Program-made: the position numbers and the translations under genes
In this document: positions 62,920-64,000 of the stretch, piece by piece
Layout of the letters: every line of letters starts with the position of its first letter
How positions within the stretch are numbered: the first letter of the stretch is position 1
NCBI GenBank assembly: GCA_028277945.1
Contig: JANQFH010000056.1
Span: 281,093 to 345,092 of the forward strand
Source of the DNA: Oligoflexia bacterium
GTDB taxonomy: Bacteria; Bdellovibrionota_G; JANQFH01
Length of the DNA stretch: 64,000 bases
Direction of reading: 5' to 3'
Notes under the pieces: model-generated
What the model was told of the DNA's origin: nothing
The model's database searches: none
What the model saw: the letters and a program-made list of their open reading frames with translations, nothing else

Positions 62920-63198
62920 ATGATATTTACCTATGACAAAAATAAAAGCGCTGCCAACCGAGAAAAGCATGGGGTTGATTTTGAAAGTGCCCAGGAGATC
63001 TGGCAACAGCAACACCTTGTGCTCGAAGGCAGAGATGTGCAAGGAGAACAGCGCTATTTGGCCATCGGTCCAATAGGGAAGAGGCTGTATTCGGCTATAT
63101 TTGCCATGCGGCACAACAGCATCCGCATTATTAGTTGCCGACGAGCACGTAAGAGTGAGGAGAGACTCTATGAAGAAACGTGGAAAGATAACCGCTAA
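62920..63198 (+). CDS. brnT: BrnT-family toxin
   Basis: 92 residues. BrnT pattern: FTYDKNKSAANREKHGVDFESAQEIW, LEGRDVQGEQRYLAIGPIGKRLYSAIF, then IRIISCRRARKSEERLYE with the conserved Arg-rich ISxRxAxxxEx-Y tail. It folds like RelE and acts as a ribonuclease. A Shine-Dalgarno is not obvious. It overlaps brnA by 29 bases and lies between the two copies of the secreted-protein family. Confidence 0.93.
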   Translation: MIFTYDKNKSAANREKHGVDFESAQEIWQQQHLVLEGRDVQGEQRYLAIGPIGKRLYSAIFAMRHNSIRIISCRRARKSEERLYEETWKDNR

Positions 63199-63424
63199 GG
63201 CATTGGACAAAAAATTTGACGAGGGCAAAGAGGATATCCTCGAGCACTTTGATGTTAAAAATGCTGCTAAACGTATCGTGCTTGATATGCCTCTTTGGAT
63301 GATCCAGGAGCTTGATAAAGAAGCAGCTCGCCTTGGCAACAGCAGACAAGCCCTCATCAGAAGCTGGCTTGCCCGACTCATTGATGAAAAACAGCGAGAC
63401 GAAAAAAAACAGGCCCACGGATAG
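63170..63424 (+). CDS. brnA: BrnA-family antitoxin
   Basis: 84 residues from ATG 63170, with GAGGAGAG upstream; a longer frame starting at 63101 lies inside brnT. The N-terminus (KALDKKFDEGKEDILEHFDVKNA) is the linker that wraps the toxin, and the C-terminus is a ribbon-helix-helix (KRIVLDMPLWMIQELDKEAARLGNSRQALIRSWLARL). It neutralises BrnT and represses the operon. Confidence 0.92.
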   Translation: MKKRGKITAKALDKKFDEGKEDILEHFDVKNAAKRIVLDMPLWMIQELDKEAARLGNSRQALIRSWLARLIDEKQRDEKKQAHG

Positions 63425-63533
63425 TCAAGGGGCGTCGCCTTCTGCACACAATACCCCCCTTTACTTCATGAACCCTCTGTGATAGATGCGTTGCATTATC
63501 TACTTTGGATTAAACCATCGCTGAGGGTACCCC

Positions 63534-64000
63534 ATGCATCCCTTCATCCTTATTATTATCACCATAGCTGGCCTGACCTCCCCTGATGCTCTAATGGCCT
63601 ATGAGTCTCTAGATGCTCTTCCCACAGAGGCAGAGGTTGAGGCTGAGCTCTTTGGTGAGGTAGACCCTAGCTTCTCAGGCCTACTCACTGAAGATAGCCT
63701 ATGTCATCCTGATCTTTTGGATCTCCTAGATCCAGAGCTAGCTTTAGAAGACAAACCCACTACGCTTATTGTGCAACTCAGCGAGTTCGGGGAGCAGCCC
63801 AACACCGCCTTGCGTTTAGGACTTGGAGATTGGGCTGAAGGCTTTGGCCAAGGCGTCACCGCTTCAATAGAGTTATTTCCTAAGTTTCCCTTCTTGTTCA
63901 TCCATCAACTCAGATACAACCTCGATGGGGAAGATGTCGTAGCATTCACGCAAGACCCTTGGCAAAATGGCGCCCTACCCTTACTGCAAGCGCAGCACCA
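63534..64000 (+). CDS. secreted protein of the tandem family (second copy, cut by window edge)
   Basis: 155 residues are visible from ATG 63534 with no stop before the edge. The signal peptide (ILIIITIAGLTSPDALMA) differs from that of the copy at 61571, but from LPTEAEVEAELFGE onwards the two are nearly the same. The tail of the protein, which would show whether it differs from copy 1, is outside the window. The upstream region also shares a CCCTTTACTTC stretch with that of copy 1. Confidence 0.8.
   Translation, partial: MHPFILIIITIAGLTSPDALMAYESLDALPTEAEVEAELFGEVDPSFSGLLTEDSLCHPDLLDLLDPELALEDKPTTLIVQLSEFGEQPNTALRLGLGDWAEGFGQGVTASIELFPKFPFLFIHQLRYNLDGEDVVAFTQDPWQNGALPLLQAQH
63615..64000 (+). 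repeat. 386-base direct repeat, copy 2
   Basis: Second copy of the repeat at 61646-62031; truncated by the window end, so the true length is unknown. Confidence 0.9.

Overview
The window looks like chromosomal DNA of a Gram-negative, non-phototrophic bacterium, most likely from one of the lineages formerly grouped as Deltaproteobacteria (Myxococcota, Desulfobacterota or Bdellovibrionota-like). Supporting signs are signal peptidase I, lipoproteins, an outer-membrane porin, several PilZ and DUF4388 proteins, a DUF933 (YchF-type) ATPase, the miaB–bifunctional-nuclease pair, and a nusA–infB–rbfA–truB…rpsO–pnp block. This placement is inference from gene content; no 16S gene is present.

Layout. 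1-1.6 kb: 5' end of a methylmalonyl-CoA mutase gene and a YchF-like ATPase. 1.6-5.7 kb: a lidless Hsp70 with a DUF4388/J-domain/TPR partner and a small TPR protein. 6.0-8.8 kb: a ParB-domain protein overlapping a spore-photoproduct-lyase-type radical SAM protein, plus an unknown gene. 9.3-12.2 kb: a DMT exporter divergent from an HTH regulator, then a zinc-ribbon protein. 12.2-15.1 kb, minus strand: lepB, tRNA-Leu, xseB, ispA and an acetyltransferase. 15.2-29.6 kb, minus strand: nusA, infB, rbfA, truB, two secreted-protein genes, rpsO, pnp, then cheW, a CheA hybrid kinase and a helix-hairpin-helix membrane protein. 29.8-32.8 kb: miaB, bifunctional nuclease, cyclic-nucleotide-binding protein, rhomboid protease. 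32.8-36.9 kb: an orphan solute-binding protein, hicAB, ferredoxin and a PilZ/DUF4388 protein. 37-39.9 kb: PilZ protein and a sigma factor/anti-sigma/periplasmic-sensor operon. 39.9-43 kb: beta-propeller protein, nadC, tetR, PilZ membrane protein. 43-47.6 kb: large secreted protein, lipoprotein, charged protein. 47.7-52.4 kb: ridA, thiE, HEAT protein, glycosyltransferase, citrate synthase. 52.7-57.5 kb: porin, VKOR-DsbA fusion, YyaL-type thioredoxin protein. 57.6-60.6 kb: lysine 6-transaminase and aldehyde dehydrogenase (lysine to aminoadipate). 60.7-64 kb: an accessory locus of short secreted proteins with tandem paralogues and a BrnT/BrnA toxin-antitoxin pair.

Much of the window is housekeeping: translation and RNA decay, isoprenoid, NAD and thiamine synthesis, central carbon and lysine metabolism, and envelope thiol chemistry. 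The less ordinary parts are (i) the tandem secreted-protein locus at the right end, whose proteins share an HDTPGAG motif and surround brnTA; (ii) several families of long intergenic palindromes in which a conserved core is flanked by arms that differ between copies yet stay self-complementary; (iii) the Hsp70/J-protein pair; (iv) the ParB-radical SAM pair; and (v) a tRNA-Leu gene embedded in an operon 8 bases from the next start codon. Nothing here resembles a CRISPR array, prophage or transposase.
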